Assembly (NCBI RefSeq): GCF_002043005.1
Contig: NZ_CP020332.1
Location: forward strand, 194,598 to 258,597
DNA length: 64,000 nt
Source of the DNA: Martelella mediterranea DSM 17316
GTDB lineage: Bacteria > Pseudomonadota > Alphaproteobacteria > Rhizobiales > Rhizobiaceae
Reading direction: 5' to 3'
The notes under the pieces are model-generated. The model did no database searches, was not told the origin of the DNA, and worked only from the letters and a program-made list of their open reading frames with translations. Position numbers and translations under genes: made by a program. Positions within the stretch are counted from its first letter, which is position 1, and every line of letters begins with the position of its first letter. Shown piece by piece: positions 19,344 to 28,540 of this stretch.

Positions 19344-22300
19344 ATGGCTCGATCTGTGCGCGGTAAAAGCGGCTCAACTGCAGGTTTTTTTAACCGTAAA
19401 AGAAATCTGGCGAATCAGACCGCGCTTTCTGGCGTTCTCGCTCTTGGCATGGTTGCCCTGGCGTCAGCCCCCTCCTTTTCCGCTGATCGGGACTGGAAGG
19501 GGCTGTCTTTCAGCGGCAATCAAAACTTTGTGACGGGATCGAACTGGAGCGGAAATACTGTTCCGGGTGCTGGCGATAACGCGACTATTGGTTTCTCCTT
19601 ATCAGGGTCGCCCTGGCTTGATCAGAGCCATACGGTTCAAACGGTTACGGTTGAAAACGCGGGTGCTTTGACCATCCGTAACGGCGGTGCCCTCACCGCT
19701 GATTCCATGACGGTCACATCGGGGACGGTCACAATCAACAGCGGCGGCGCCTTCAATGGTGCGGTAACCGCAGGCAGTTTGGGCAGCGTAGGCAATAGTG
19801 GAACGATCACCGGTTCCGTAACGGTGGAAAGCCTTGGCGGTTTTACCAATTCGGGCACCGTGGCGGGCACCACGCTGGTTGATGGTGGCGTTTTCACCAA
19901 CAACAGCAGCGGCATCCTGAACGGCGCAACCGGTATCTCCGGTGGCATCTCCACCAATGACGGTACGATTAATGGCGCGACGACGGTCTCCGGCGCGGCG
20001 ACGCTGTTCACCAATAACGGCACGATCGACAACACGCTGGGCATTACCGGCGGCATAGTCACCAATAATGGTTCGGTCACCGGCATGGTGACCAATTCGT
20101 CTGTTGGCGCGATTCTTATCTCCGGCTTCACCAATGCCAATGGCGGCACGATCGGCGGGCTTACCAATTCCGGCATTGCGGAGAATGAGAACGGCGGCAC
20201 GATCGGCACGCTCTCCAATACCGGCGGCAGCTTCACCAATTCCGGTACGATAACCGATGCGGCCTCGATTTCCGGCGGCGTGGTGACCAATAACAGCGAT
20301 GGCGTCTTTGAAGGCGCGACGACCGTTTCGGGAACGCTGACCCTGTTCACCAATGACGGAACGATCGACAATACGCTGGGCATTACCGGCGGCATGGTCA
20401 CCAATAATGGTTCGGTCACCGGCATGGTGACCAATTCATCTGTTGGCGCGATTCTGATCCCCGGCTTTACCAATGCCGATGGCGGCACGATCGGCGGCCT
20501 CACCAATTCCGGCATTGCCGTGAATGAGAGCGGCGGCACAATCGGCACGCTTTCCAACACCGGCGGCAGCTTTACCAATTCCGGCACGGTGACAGGCACG
20601 ACCTCGATTTCCGGCGGTTTGGTCACCAATAACAGCGATGGCGTGCTGGACGGCGCGACCGATATATCCGGCGGCGTCACTACGAATGACGGCACGATCA
20701 ACGGGGCGACGACAGTCTCCGGCACGGTGACCCTGTTTACCAATAACGGGACGATCGACAACACGCTGGACATTAGCGGGGGCATGGTCACCAATAATGG
20801 TTCGGTCACCGGCATGGTGACCAATTCATCTGTTGGCGCGATTCTGATCCCCGGCTTCACCAATGCGGATGGCGGCACGATCGGCGGCCTCACCAATTCC
20901 GGCATTGCCGTGAATGAGAACGGCGGCACCATCGGCACGCTTTCCAACACCGGCGGCGTCTTCACCAACTCCGGCACGGTGACGGGCACGACCTCGATTT
21001 CCGGCGGTTTGGTGACCAATAACAGTGACGGCATTCTGGACGGCGCAACCGATATCTCCGGCGGCATCACCACGAATGACGGCACGATCAGCGGGGCGAC
21101 CACCGTATCCGGCACGCTGACCCTGTTCACCAATAACGGGACGATCGACAACACGCTGGGCATTACCGGCGGCATGGTCACCAATAATGGTTCGGTCACC
21201 GGCATGGTGACGAATTCTTCGGTCGGTCTGCTACTGGTTCCCGGCTTTACCAATGCCGATGGCGGCACGATTGGCGGCCTCACCAATTCCGGCATTGCCG
21301 TGAATGAGAACGGCGGCACGGTCGGCACGCTTTCCAACACCGGCGGCGTCTTCACCAACTCCGGCACGGTGACCGGCACGACCTCGATCTCCGGCGGCGT
21401 GGTCACCAATAACAGTGACGGCGTGCTGGACGGCGCGACCGATATCTCCGGCGGCATCACCACCAATAATGGCACGATCAACGGGGCGACCACTGTTTCG
21501 GGAACCCTGACGGTCTTCACCAATAACGGTCTGATTGACAATACGCTCGGCGTCTCCGGCGGGATCGTGACCAATAGGGGAACCGTTTCCGGTGCCACAT
21601 CCGTTTCCGGCGGCATTTTCACCAATACCGCAAGCGGTTTGCTGGAAGGTGCGACGTCGGTCAGCGGCGGTGTATTCACCAGTCTCGGCACGGTTGACAA
21701 TACGCTTGATGTTTCCGGCGGCGTTGCCACGAATGCGGGCCTGGTCAATGGCGCCACCTCGGTCAGCAACGGGGCGTTCACCAATATCGGCACGATCGAT
21801 AACACGCTTGACGTTTCGGGCGGCCTTGCCACCAACACCGGAACGGTCACAGGCGCGGCAACGGTTTCCGGCGCCGTGCTTGCCAATACCGGAACGCTGG
21901 AGAGCACGCTCGACGTCACAGGCGGTTTTGTCGCCAATGAGGCGGGTGGCGATGTCGTTGGCCTTACCACGATCTATGATGGCGACGTAACCAATGGCCT
22001 GATCTCCGGCGCCAATTTCGGCAAGGTGGTCAATTATTCCGAAGGAGCTGTCAACTCCAACGGCTTTACCAATGGCAGCTTTGGCCGCACGGAAGAACTC
22101 GTCAATCACGGCTCGGCTGTGAACCTCATCGGCGGGTCCATCGGGACAGCGACCAATGAGGCCGGAACCTTCACCAATAGCGGCAGCATTGACGGCGCGC
22201 TTGTCGTCAATGGCGGTTTCGTCAACAATAATGGCAATGGCCTGCTGAATGACGGCACGGTCGGTGGTCTTACGACGATCAGCAATGACGGCGTCGTCAC

Positions 22301-24509
22301 CAATAGCGGTGTGCTTGCCGATGTGACCAACAGTTCCTCCGCCGGGGGCAGCGGTCTTGGCTTCATCAATGAGGATGGCGGCGTTGCTGGCATGCTGACG
22401 AACAGCGGTAATGCGCTGAACGAAGCGGGCGGCACGCTTGCCTCCGTCGTGAACACGGCGGGCGCGTTCACCAATGCCGGTCTGGTCACCGGCACGATGG
22501 ATGTATCGGGCGGCACGGCCGACAACACCGGCACGGTCGACGGTCTGACCACGGTCAGCGATGACGGCGTGGTGACCAATAGCGGCACGCTTGCCGATGT
22601 GGTCAACAGTTCCTTTGTCGCAGGCGGCCCCGGCAGAAGCTTCGGCTTTGGCTTTATCAATCAGAGCGGCGGAACCGCGGGTGCTTTGACCAACAGCGGC
22701 AACGCCATCAACATGGCTGGCGGCACGCTCGCCTCGGTGACCAATACCGCCGGTTTCTTCCAGAATGACGGTGACGTCAGCGGCGCTGTCGCCATCTCGG
22801 GCGGTGCGGCAGACAATACCGGTTTCATCGGCGGAACGGCCGATATCGGCAGCAATGGTGTTTTGACCAATAGCGGCCAGATCGATGGTCTGACGACGAA
22901 TGATGGCCTGTTCATTACCAACGGAACGCTGAATGGCGGCCTTGTGAATAACGGCATGGCGGCGATTACCGGCACGATCAACGGCATGATCGTCAACAAC
23001 AGCGCGCTGGACGATACATTCGTTCTGACCGGCGATCTTGCAGGCAATGGCACGCTGGACAATCAGGGCACGTTCACGGCTTGGGGCGGTTACACGGTGT
23101 CGGGCATCGACATCGAAAACAACGGCATACTCAATGCCTCGAACTATAATACCGACACCAATGCACTGAAATCGCCCGGCGCCTCGGCAACGACGCTGAC
23201 TGTCGACGGCAACATCACGCGCGGCGGCCGGATCGCGCTCGGCACCTATGCCGACACGACCACCGATCAGATCCACGTCACTGGCAATTTCACCGGCGAC
23301 AATTATGACTTGTCGCTTTATGGTCTGAACTATCTCGATACGCCGGATGAGCGCACGCTGATCTCGGCTGACGGGACCTATTCGGCGCAGATTGGCGACA
23401 TCTACGGCCTCGGCAACACCGCCAACCCGTTGATCGTCAACAGTGTGAAGAAGACCGACAATGCGGTCATTCTGGCCACGTCGCTCGACATGGTGCCGAT
23501 CAGCGGCACGCTGGGCGGGATCTATGCCACCCAGGCCTTTACCGGGATCACCACAAACCGGTTTGACGACAGCTATGTCACGCAGGTCGACGGTGCGCAG
23601 AAAGGCTGCGGTCCGGGCAGCTACACCCGCATGAATGGCGGTACGCTGGAGACCGCATCGACGGCATCTTCGGATGGCTCGACGTCGGCCAAGACCAATT
23701 CCGATACCAAATATGGCGGCGTCGAAATCGGGATCGACTATGGCTGTTTTGATCTCGGCCAGAATGGCGGTCAGGTCAATTTCGGACTTCTGGGCGGCAT
23801 CAGCTCCGGCACGGTCAGCTCCAGCGAAATGGTTGGCGGTATCGGCTATAGCGGTCTGAGCACGTTCGATCAGCACTATTTCGGCGGCTATGCGTCCTAT
23901 TTCGCCGGACCGTTCATCGCCGAACTGCGCACGACCTATGGCCGGACCTCCTATGACATCAACCAGATGCGCATGGCCTCCGGGCTGTCGACATCGGTGT
24001 TCGATCAGGACGGTTTCGATGCCGATCAGTACACCGCTGCGGGCTATATGGGCTACAGCTTCGACATTGACCGTTTCTCGGTGATGCCGTCGATCGGGCT
24101 GTCCTATTCGAACAGCAGCTTCAAGGACGATCTGCAGGTGGCCAGCGGCTCTCCGGCCAGCATCGCGTTCGACGATATGGATACGCTTGTCGGTTCACTC
24201 GGCCTTGCCGCCTCGGCGTCGTTCGTGCTCGATGATAACAAGGGCACGATCGAACCCTTCCTGGCGGGGACCTACTACAACAACTTCGCCGATGACCCGA
24301 CGGCCTATTATGTCTCGTCGGCGGGCATCCGCACCCCGGTCACGGCATCGACCGTCGACAGCTATGGCGAAATCAGCATCGGCTTTAACTATCTGACGCC
24401 TGCAATCGGCAACATGCGCCAGATTTCGAGCCAGCTGCGCGCCGATTTCCCGGTTGGCGACGATGTTTCCGGCGGTCAGGTTTCCCTGTCGATCCGCGCC
24501 CAGTTCTAG
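19344..24509 (+). CDS. Giant type Va autotransporter with internal repeats
   Basis: 1721 aa. ATG 19344 follows AAAGGAGGGATGA. An extended signal peptide (about 1-47, hydrophobic 25-44, likely cleavage after APSFSA) is followed by a Gly/Thr/Asn-rich passenger. The passenger is built of short beta-helix rungs (TNSGTVTG, ISGGVVTNNSDG, NNGTIDNTL) with almost no Cys or charged residues. From about residue 220 to 725 near-identical 130-residue blocks repeat. The C-terminal ~280 residues form an autotransporter barrel, ending in RAQF with the terminal Phe used by BAM. Two Cys, C1422 and C1468, sit at the passenger-barrel junction. It would be displayed on the cell surface; adhesion is plausible but unproven. 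A strong terminator follows. Flanked by IS6 ends. Confidence 0.9.
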   Translation: MARSVRGKSGSTAGFFNRKRNLANQTALSGVLALGMVALASAPSFSADRDWKGLSFSGNQNFVTGSNWSGNTVPGAGDNATIGFSLSGSPWLDQSHTVQTVTVENAGALTIRNGGALTADSMTVTSGTVTINSGGAFNGAVTAGSLGSVGNSGTITGSVTVESLGGFTNSGTVAGTTLVDGGVFTNNSSGILNGATGISGGISTNDGTINGATTVSGAATLFTNNGTIDNTLGITGGIVTNNGSVTGMVTNSSVGAILISGFTNANGGTIGGLTNSGIAENENGGTIGTLSNTGGSFTNSGTITDAASISGGVVTNNSDGVFEGATTVSGTLTLFTNDGTIDNTLGITGGMVTNNGSVTGMVTNSSVGAILIPGFTNADGGTIGGLTNSGIAVNESGGTIGTLSNTGGSFTNSGTVTGTTSISGGLVTNNSDGVLDGATDISGGVTTNDGTINGATTVSGTVTLFTNNGTIDNTLDISGGMVTNNGSVTGMVTNSSVGAILIPGFTNADGGTIGGLTNSGIAVNENGGTIGTLSNTGGVFTNSGTVTGTTSISGGLVTNNSDGILDGATDISGGITTNDGTISGATTVSGTLTLFTNNGTIDNTLGITGGMVTNNGSVTGMVTNSSVGLLLVPGFTNADGGTIGGLTNSGIAVNENGGTVGTLSNTGGVFTNSGTVTGTTSISGGVVTNNSDGVLDGATDISGGITTNNGTINGATTVSGTLTVFTNNGLIDNTLGVSGGIVTNRGTVSGATSVSGGIFTNTASGLLEGATSVSGGVFTSLGTVDNTLDVSGGVATNAGLVNGATSVSNGAFTNIGTIDNTLDVSGGLATNTGTVTGAATVSGAVLANTGTLESTLDVTGGFVANEAGGDVVGLTTIYDGDVTNGLISGANFGKVVNYSEGAVNSNGFTNGSFGRTEELVNHGSAVNLIGGSIGTATNEAGTFTNSGSIDGALVVNGGFVNNNGNGLLNDGTVGGLTTISNDGVVTNSGVLADVTNSSSAGGSGLGFINEDGGVAGMLTNSGNALNEAGGTLASVVNTAGAFTNAGLVTGTMDVSGGTADNTGTVDGLTTVSDDGVVTNSGTLADVVNSSFVAGGPGRSFGFGFINQSGGTAGALTNSGNAINMAGGTLASVTNTAGFFQNDGDVSGAVAISGGAADNTGFIGGTADIGSNGVLTNSGQIDGLTTNDGLFITNGTLNGGLVNNGMAAITGTINGMIVNNSALDDTFVLTGDLAGNGTLDNQGTFTAWGGYTVSGIDIENNGILNASNYNTDTNALKSPGASATTLTVDGNITRGGRIALGTYADTTTDQIHVTGNFTGDNYDLSLYGLNYLDTPDERTLISADGTYSAQIGDIYGLGNTANPLIVNSVKKTDNAVILATSLDMVPISGTLGGIYATQAFTGITTNRFDDSYVTQVDGAQKGCGPGSYTRMNGGTLETASTASSDGSTSAKTNSDTKYGGVEIGIDYGCFDLGQNGGQVNFGLLGGISSGTVSSSEMVGGIGYSGLSTFDQHYFGGYASYFAGPFIAELRTTYGRTSYDINQMRMASGLSTSVFDQDGFDADQYTAAGYMGYSFDIDRFSVMPSIGLSYSNSSFKDDLQVASGSPASIAFDDMDTLVGSLGLAASASFVLDDNKGTIEPFLAGTYYNNFADDPTAYYVSSAGIRTPVTASTVDSYGEISIGFNYLTPAIGNMRQISSQLRADFPVGDDVSGGQVSLSIRAQF
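20005..21513 (+). repeat. Tandem 390-bp coding repeats in the autotransporter passenger
   Basis: The marker TTCACCAATAAYGGNACGAT recurs at about 20005, 20344, 20734 and 21124, with a diverged fifth occurrence near 21514. Spacings are 339, 390, 390 and 390 bp, all multiples of three. The last three units are almost identical at DNA level, including silent positions, so they arose by recent duplication and could expand or contract by recombination. Confidence 0.88.
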
Positions 24510-24568
24510 GCGCGGAAGGGGGCGTCGCCAAAAGGTGACTGCTCTGGCCAATTTGAAGAAAGACAGGA

Positions 24569-24601
24569 CCGGCGGCACGTGATGTGCCGCCGGACTTTTT
24601 T
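24569..24601 (+). terminator. Rho-independent terminator of the autotransporter gene
   Basis: A perfect 10-bp stem CCGGCGGCAC/GTGCCGCCGG with loop GTGAT, followed by AC and six T residues. Confidence 0.93.
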
Positions 24602-24739
24602 GTCGCTGATCGTTGGAAAGTGCGGCCGTCTGTAGTGAGGTGTGCTGCGATTTTAACCGGTGTTTCTGCACGGATGGCGTGATCGATGCGATTGTCAACT
24701 GGACGCCTCGAATTACTCGGCTGAGAAGCTTTGACAGCC

Positions 24740-24958
24740 GTAAGCGCTCATTTCGCTGCACGTTGACGTCGGCGCTATGGCGGGCCGCGTTTGAATGGGA
24801 GAGCGTCGGATGCGATCAGGCGGTGGCTATTTTCGGGAAGTTGAATGGCAGCAAATCGTTAATGTCGGCGTCGCCGACGCGCTGCGGCAATTCGGTGAGT
24901 ACATGGCGCAACCAGGCTAGCGGTTCGACGCCACAAGCCCGGCAGGTCAACATCAGAC
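24740..24958 (-). pseudogene. IS66 right-end remnant with TnpC C-terminus
   Basis: The minus strand encodes TCRACGVEPLAWLRHVLTEL...DADINDLLPFNF, the C-terminal tail of IS66 TnpC transposases. At 24740 the plus strand begins GTAAGCGCTCATTTCGCTGC, resembling the IS66 terminal repeat seen at 25017. The element is cut at 24958/24959 by an IS6 end. Confidence 0.78.
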
Positions 24959-25016
24959 GGCATCGTAAAGTTAACGGAACTTGGAGCTTGATTGGCGATG
25001 AAGAGGCATGACAAAC
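24959..25016 (+). repeat. IS6 5'-end remnant (copy 4)
   Basis: GGCATCGTAAAGTTAACGGA and the following ~35 bp up to the transposase ATGACAAAC match, in inverse orientation, the upstream end of the IS6 copy at 19177. The remainder was replaced by the IS66 element that starts at 25017. Confidence 0.85.
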
Positions 25017-25099
25017 GTAAGCGCGAATTTCTCCGCACCTTTTGCCGTTGATCGCAGTGATGCATGAGGTGTCCACCAAAGATAGGTGGACACCATTTC

Positions 25100-25558
25100 A
25101 TGGAAGAAGAACAGAAGCTGAATGTGAGGCTGGTGGGTCGTGACGGTCGGCGTTGGTACGATCCGGCATCGAAAGCGCGTCTTGTTGCGGCCTGCCTTGA
25201 GCCCGGCGTGTCGGTATCGCGACTCGCGCTTGAACACGGGATCAATGCAAACCTGCTGAGGAAATGGATCAAGGCAGGCCAGGAGACCAAGACTGTGCTG
25301 TCATCTTCAACGCCGGCATTTGTCCCGGTTTTGGCCGTGGATAGCAATCCGCCGCTGCCGAGCAGGCCGATGATGGAAGTGCGTCCCACGCGTGGTGAAC
25401 AGCGGTTGACGAAATTGGAGAGAACGGGGTCTTTGCCCTCTCCAGCCAAGGTGAGCGCGACACTGCCGAACGGAGTGAAGCTGACGTTTGATTTTGATGA
25501 TGCGAATGCGTTGTCGGCGATAATCGGAGCCTTGTGTGATGTTCAGACTGGCCGCTGA
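25100..25558 (+). CDS. tnpA: IS66 TnpA-type accessory protein (HTH)
   Basis: 152 aa from ATG 25100 (MEEEQKLNVRLVGRDGRRW). The N-terminal half carries the IS66 OrfA HTH (SKARLVAACLEPGVSVSRLA...GINANLLRKWIK); the tail ends with LPNGVKLTFDFDD. It overlaps tnpB by about 20 nt, indicating coupling. Confidence 0.88.
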   Translation: MEEEQKLNVRLVGRDGRRWYDPASKARLVAACLEPGVSVSRLALEHGINANLLRKWIKAGQETKTVLSSSTPAFVPVLAVDSNPPLPSRPMMEVRPTRGEQRLTKLERTGSLPSPAKVSATLPNGVKLTFDFDDANALSAIIGALCDVQTGR

Positions 25559-25892
25559 CGTGTCTGTCTACCTGCACCGCGAGCCGATCGACTTCCGGGC
25601 CGGGATCAAAAGCCTTGCGGTGCGGGTTCAGGAAACGATGGGACTGGATCCCTTTGCCTCTGGGGTGTTTGCGTTCTGCAATCGCCGTCGCGACCGGATG
25701 AAGTTGTTGTTCTTCGACCGGTCCGGCTTCGTACTTGTGCTGAAGCAGCTGAGCGAGGACAAGTTCCGCTGGCCCCGGCGCGAGGATATGGTGGTGCGGC
25801 TGACGAGCGAACAATTGCACTGGATCCTCGACGGCATCGATATCGATGCAATGGTCCGCCATCCAGTGCGGCATTACCAGGTCGCTGGTTGA
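25539..25892 (+). CDS. tnpB: IS66 TnpB-type protein (Orf2)
   Basis: 117 aa, the usual size. Diagnostic stretches are DVSVYLHREPIDFRAGIKSL, VFAFCNRRRDRMKLLFFDRS and KFRWPRREDMVVRLTSEQL. ATG 25539 overlaps tnpA; GTG 25536 is an alternative. Required with TnpA and TnpC for IS66 transposition. Confidence 0.92.
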   Translation: MFRLAADVSVYLHREPIDFRAGIKSLAVRVQETMGLDPFASGVFAFCNRRRDRMKLLFFDRSGFVLVLKQLSEDKFRWPRREDMVVRLTSEQLHWILDGIDIDAMVRHPVRHYQVAG

Positions 25893-25946
25893 AGGTTCTC
25901 GCATTCCGCAGTTGACGCGGCCGGACGGTTCAGATTCAAGAATCCG

Positions 25947-26777
25947 ATGAATCGAACCGGCAAACCAACTGTTGAAGAACTGATGGCGCAAATAGCTGCG
26001 CTGCAAGCGGAGAACCGTCAGCTCAGCAAACGCGTCGTCAAACTCGAGGAAGAATTGGCGCTTGCGCGCTCACATCGGTTTGCGCCGCGCAGCGAAAAAC
26101 GTGGTGTGCGGGTCTTCAATGAAGCCGAGCAGGTTGCAGCCGCGGACGAAGGCGACGGCGAAGATGGCGCTGTTATTGATCTGCCGGATACCGGATTGCC
26201 GCCTGCGGACAAGCCGGAAGGCAGGAAGCGCGGCCGCAAGCCGCTGCCGGAAAACCTGCCGCGCGAGCGCGTCGAATATGACCTTCCCGACGATCAGAAG
26301 GCCTGCCCGTGCTGTCATGGCCGGATGCATCGCATGGGCGAGACCGTGACCGAGCAGCTTCATATCGAGGTCAAGGCGAAGGTCTTGCAGAATGTGCGGT
26401 TCAAATATGCCTGCCGCCATTGCGACCGCACCGGCATCAACACGCCGGTCGTGACCGCGCCGATGCCGGCGCAGCCCTTGCCTGGCAGTATCGTCACGGC
26501 CTCGACGCTGGCCTTCGCCCTGGTTCACAAATATGTCGACGGCACGCCGCTCTACCGCCTGGCGCAGACATTCGAGCGCGCCGGCGTTCCCGTCAGCCGT
26601 GGTGCCCTGGGACACTGGGTGATCGGCTCGAGCGAGACGCATCTCATCCGCACCTATGACGCGCTGAAGCTGCGGCTCAGATCGCAGCCCCTCATCCATG
26701 GCGACGAGACGACGGTCCAGGTGCTGAGCTTCAAGGAAAAGCCGGTCATCCCGGGCTTTGTCGCCACCCCGGGATAG
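25947..26777 (+). pseudogene. tnpC: IS66 TnpC transposase, truncated
   Basis: Starts MNRTGKPTVEELMAQIAALQ with the usual leucine-rich coiled coil, then a Lys/Arg linker, a zinc-binding CPCCHGRMHRMGE...YACRHC motif and the beginning of the DDE core with PLIHGDETTVQVL (first Asp). After about residue 263 the sequence departs from the family and stops. The remaining catalytic residues are lost. Confidence 0.88.
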
Positions 26778-26867
26778 CGATGCTCGAAATACCTCAAGCG
26801 CCGCCGGCCACTCGTCCCTGCCATCTTCGTGCTCATGCCGACCTCCAGTCAGCCGACGAGAGAGGAC

Positions 26868-27030
26868 TCAGTTGAGCACAAGTGAGGGAAGCCAGGCGGT
26901 CAGGAAAGAAATGTAGCCGACGATCGACGGGCGGGGTCAGCCCGCCAAGCACCAGCGCCATCAGCGTGAAGATGCCGAACTGTACGCCGTCATATCCGTA
27001 AAACTGAGCAATCGGCGTGGTCGGAAAGGC
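26868..27030 (-). pseudogene. C-terminal remnant of a membrane transporter (TRAP DctM-like?), frameshifted
   Basis: The minus strand reads IAQFYGYDGVQFGIFTLMAL...LGGLTPPV. A one-base shift then restores SIVGYISFLTAWLPSLVLN and a stop. The GxxTPPVG-like segment is reminiscent of DctM large permeases, but the piece is only ~50 residues and assignment is weak. The surrounding 26778-27247 shows no other gene. Confidence 0.4.
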
Positions 27031-27247
27031 CCTACGCCGCCGCCAAAACCTGCGGCGAGGCCGGTCACGGCGCGCAATGGGCTGGGCAAGGTGTCCGTTC
27101 AAGCTTGGAGCGGTTCCGCTTTTCACGGAAACACGGAACGCTCTATCTGCTGGTTTTGGCGCGTTTTCGCGGGCGTCAGGCGATTCCGCCTGACTGCGAA
27201 ATGCTCTGGCGCAGGACATTGATCTCCTCTTGGTTTCCCTTTCGGTG

Positions 27248-28501
27248 TCACTCGGCCTTTTGCATTTCGGTGGGCCGCCTGTTGTCGAAGTCTGCCAGGC
27301 GCCACTCCTGATATCGCTTCAGCAAGCGTTCGGAGCCATCTCTTGTGAACACTTTCTGCTTCAGCAGAAGGGCGGCGCCCGTCAGGCATCCGATCTCGTT
27401 GGGCGGCGCGGCTTCGATGATCAGGTTATTGGTCGCCAGCGGCAGGCAGCGTTGATAAACCCGCTCGCGCACGCCCGCGAGCAGGTATTCCTGCGCCGCA
27501 GCCAGCGTGCTGCCGATTCTGATCGTCCTGGGATTGAGAATGCTCACGACATCGGCAACCACCTCGCCGAGCGCGCGGCCGGCTTCCCGCAGAAGGCCGA
27601 TCGCTTCGGGAACGTGTTGATCGATCAGGCGGATGACATCATGCGCATCCTCTGCCTCGAAGCCGCTTGCGCGCAGTTCGCGCGCGATCGCCCAGCCGGC
27701 GGCATGGGCCTCGAGGCAGCCAACCTTGCCGCAACGACACAGCGGGGCCTTCTCCCGGTTGAGCTGGATGTGACCGATATCCCCGGAAGCGCCGTTGGCG
27801 CCATGATAGAGGTGTCCGTCGGCGATCAGGCCGGAGCCGATCCCCGTGCCCATCTTGATGAAGAAGAAATCATCGCCGGCTTCCGGTGCGCGTCGGGATT
27901 CGTAGAGCGTCATCAGATTGACGTCGTTTTCGACAAACACGGGGATGCCCAGCCGCCTTTCCAGCCATGGCACGATCTGGAAATTATCCCATCCTCTCAG
28001 GATCGAGGGGCCGACCACCAGTCCGACCTTGACGTCGATCGGCGCGGGCAGACTGACGGAGAGACCAATCAGGAAAGGCCTGTCCGGAAGGCCAGACAGC
28101 ATGGTGTCGAAGCCGTTGGCGATGTTCCTGAGTGCAGGCTCCGCTCCATCCTCGGGTCGATAGTCAAGTGTCTCCCGGTGAAGGATGGTGCCCTGCACGT
28201 TGAGAACAGCAAGGCGGATGGTGGTCTCGCCGATATCGGCGGCAAGAAGGAGCCCGAGATCCGGATTGATTCCGAGCATTTTCGTCGGCCGGCCGCCGCT
28301 GGGAACCGTCTCGCGCAACTCCACGACCAGATCACTCTCGATGAGGGGGGCAAGTCTCTGACCGAGCGTCATGCGAGACAGACCGGTTGCACGCGCAAGC
28401 GCCGCCCGCGATATGTCGTTCTGCGCAATGATCGAAAACGTCTCTGCCGAAGCGGCGAATGAGGCCGGATCATCAAGCACGGTTTTTTCGGTGATGCTCA
28501 C
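27248..28501 (-). CDS. ROK-family transcriptional regulator
   Basis: 417 aa from GTG 28501, which has GCAGGAG 8 nt upstream; the frame runs on into the neighbouring IS, which is not native. N-terminal winged HTH (ISRAALARATGLSRMTLGQRLAPL, about 30-60), then the ROK sugar-kinase fold: LAADIGETTIRLAVLN phosphate-loop region, GIPVFVENDVNLMTLYESR, KMGTGIGSGLIADGHLYHGANGASGDIGH, and the zinc-site motif CRCGKVGCLEAHA. Such proteins are usually sugar-responsive repressors (NagC/XylR type). No sugar transport genes are nearby. An IS6-like end sits only 40 bp upstream and probably removed the native promoter. Confidence 0.9.
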   Translation of the reverse strand: MSITEKTVLDDPASFAASAETFSIIAQNDISRAALARATGLSRMTLGQRLAPLIESDLVVELRETVPSGGRPTKMLGINPDLGLLLAADIGETTIRLAVLNVQGTILHRETLDYRPEDGAEPALRNIANGFDTMLSGLPDRPFLIGLSVSLPAPIDVKVGLVVGPSILRGWDNFQIVPWLERRLGIPVFVENDVNLMTLYESRRAPEAGDDFFFIKMGTGIGSGLIADGHLYHGANGASGDIGHIQLNREKAPLCRCGKVGCLEAHAAGWAIARELRASGFEAEDAHDVIRLIDQHVPEAIGLLREAGRALGEVVADVVSILNPRTIRIGSTLAAAQEYLLAGVRERVYQRCLPLATNNLIIEAAPPNEIGCLTGAALLLKQKVFTRDGSERLLKRYQEWRLADFDNRRPTEMQKAE

Positions 28502-28540
28502 GATTTCACTCCTGCAGCGCCTTCGGCCATATGTCTGTAC

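Larger units (their letters stand above)
25017..26777 (+). mobile_element. IS66-family element, 3'-truncated
   Basis: The left end GTAAGCGCGAATTTCTCCGC begins at 25017 and is followed by tnpA, tnpB and the first half of tnpC in standard order. The right part of tnpC and the right end are missing. Confidence 0.85.

Noticed and set aside
20005..21513. Regular spacing of repeated short sequences, considered as a CRISPR array
   Set aside because: Repeats are coding, in frame, 390 bp apart and part of a beta-helix protein; there are no short palindromic repeats with unique spacers and no cas genes.
19637..21970. 777-aa minus-strand open frame rich in Val/Pro repeats
   Set aside because: Antisense shadow of the Thr/Gly/Asn repeats of the autotransporter.
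21231..23876. 881-aa open frame on the minus strand
   Set aside because: It lies wholly inside the autotransporter gene. Its composition merely mirrors the repeat codons and it has no recognisable domain or ribosome site.
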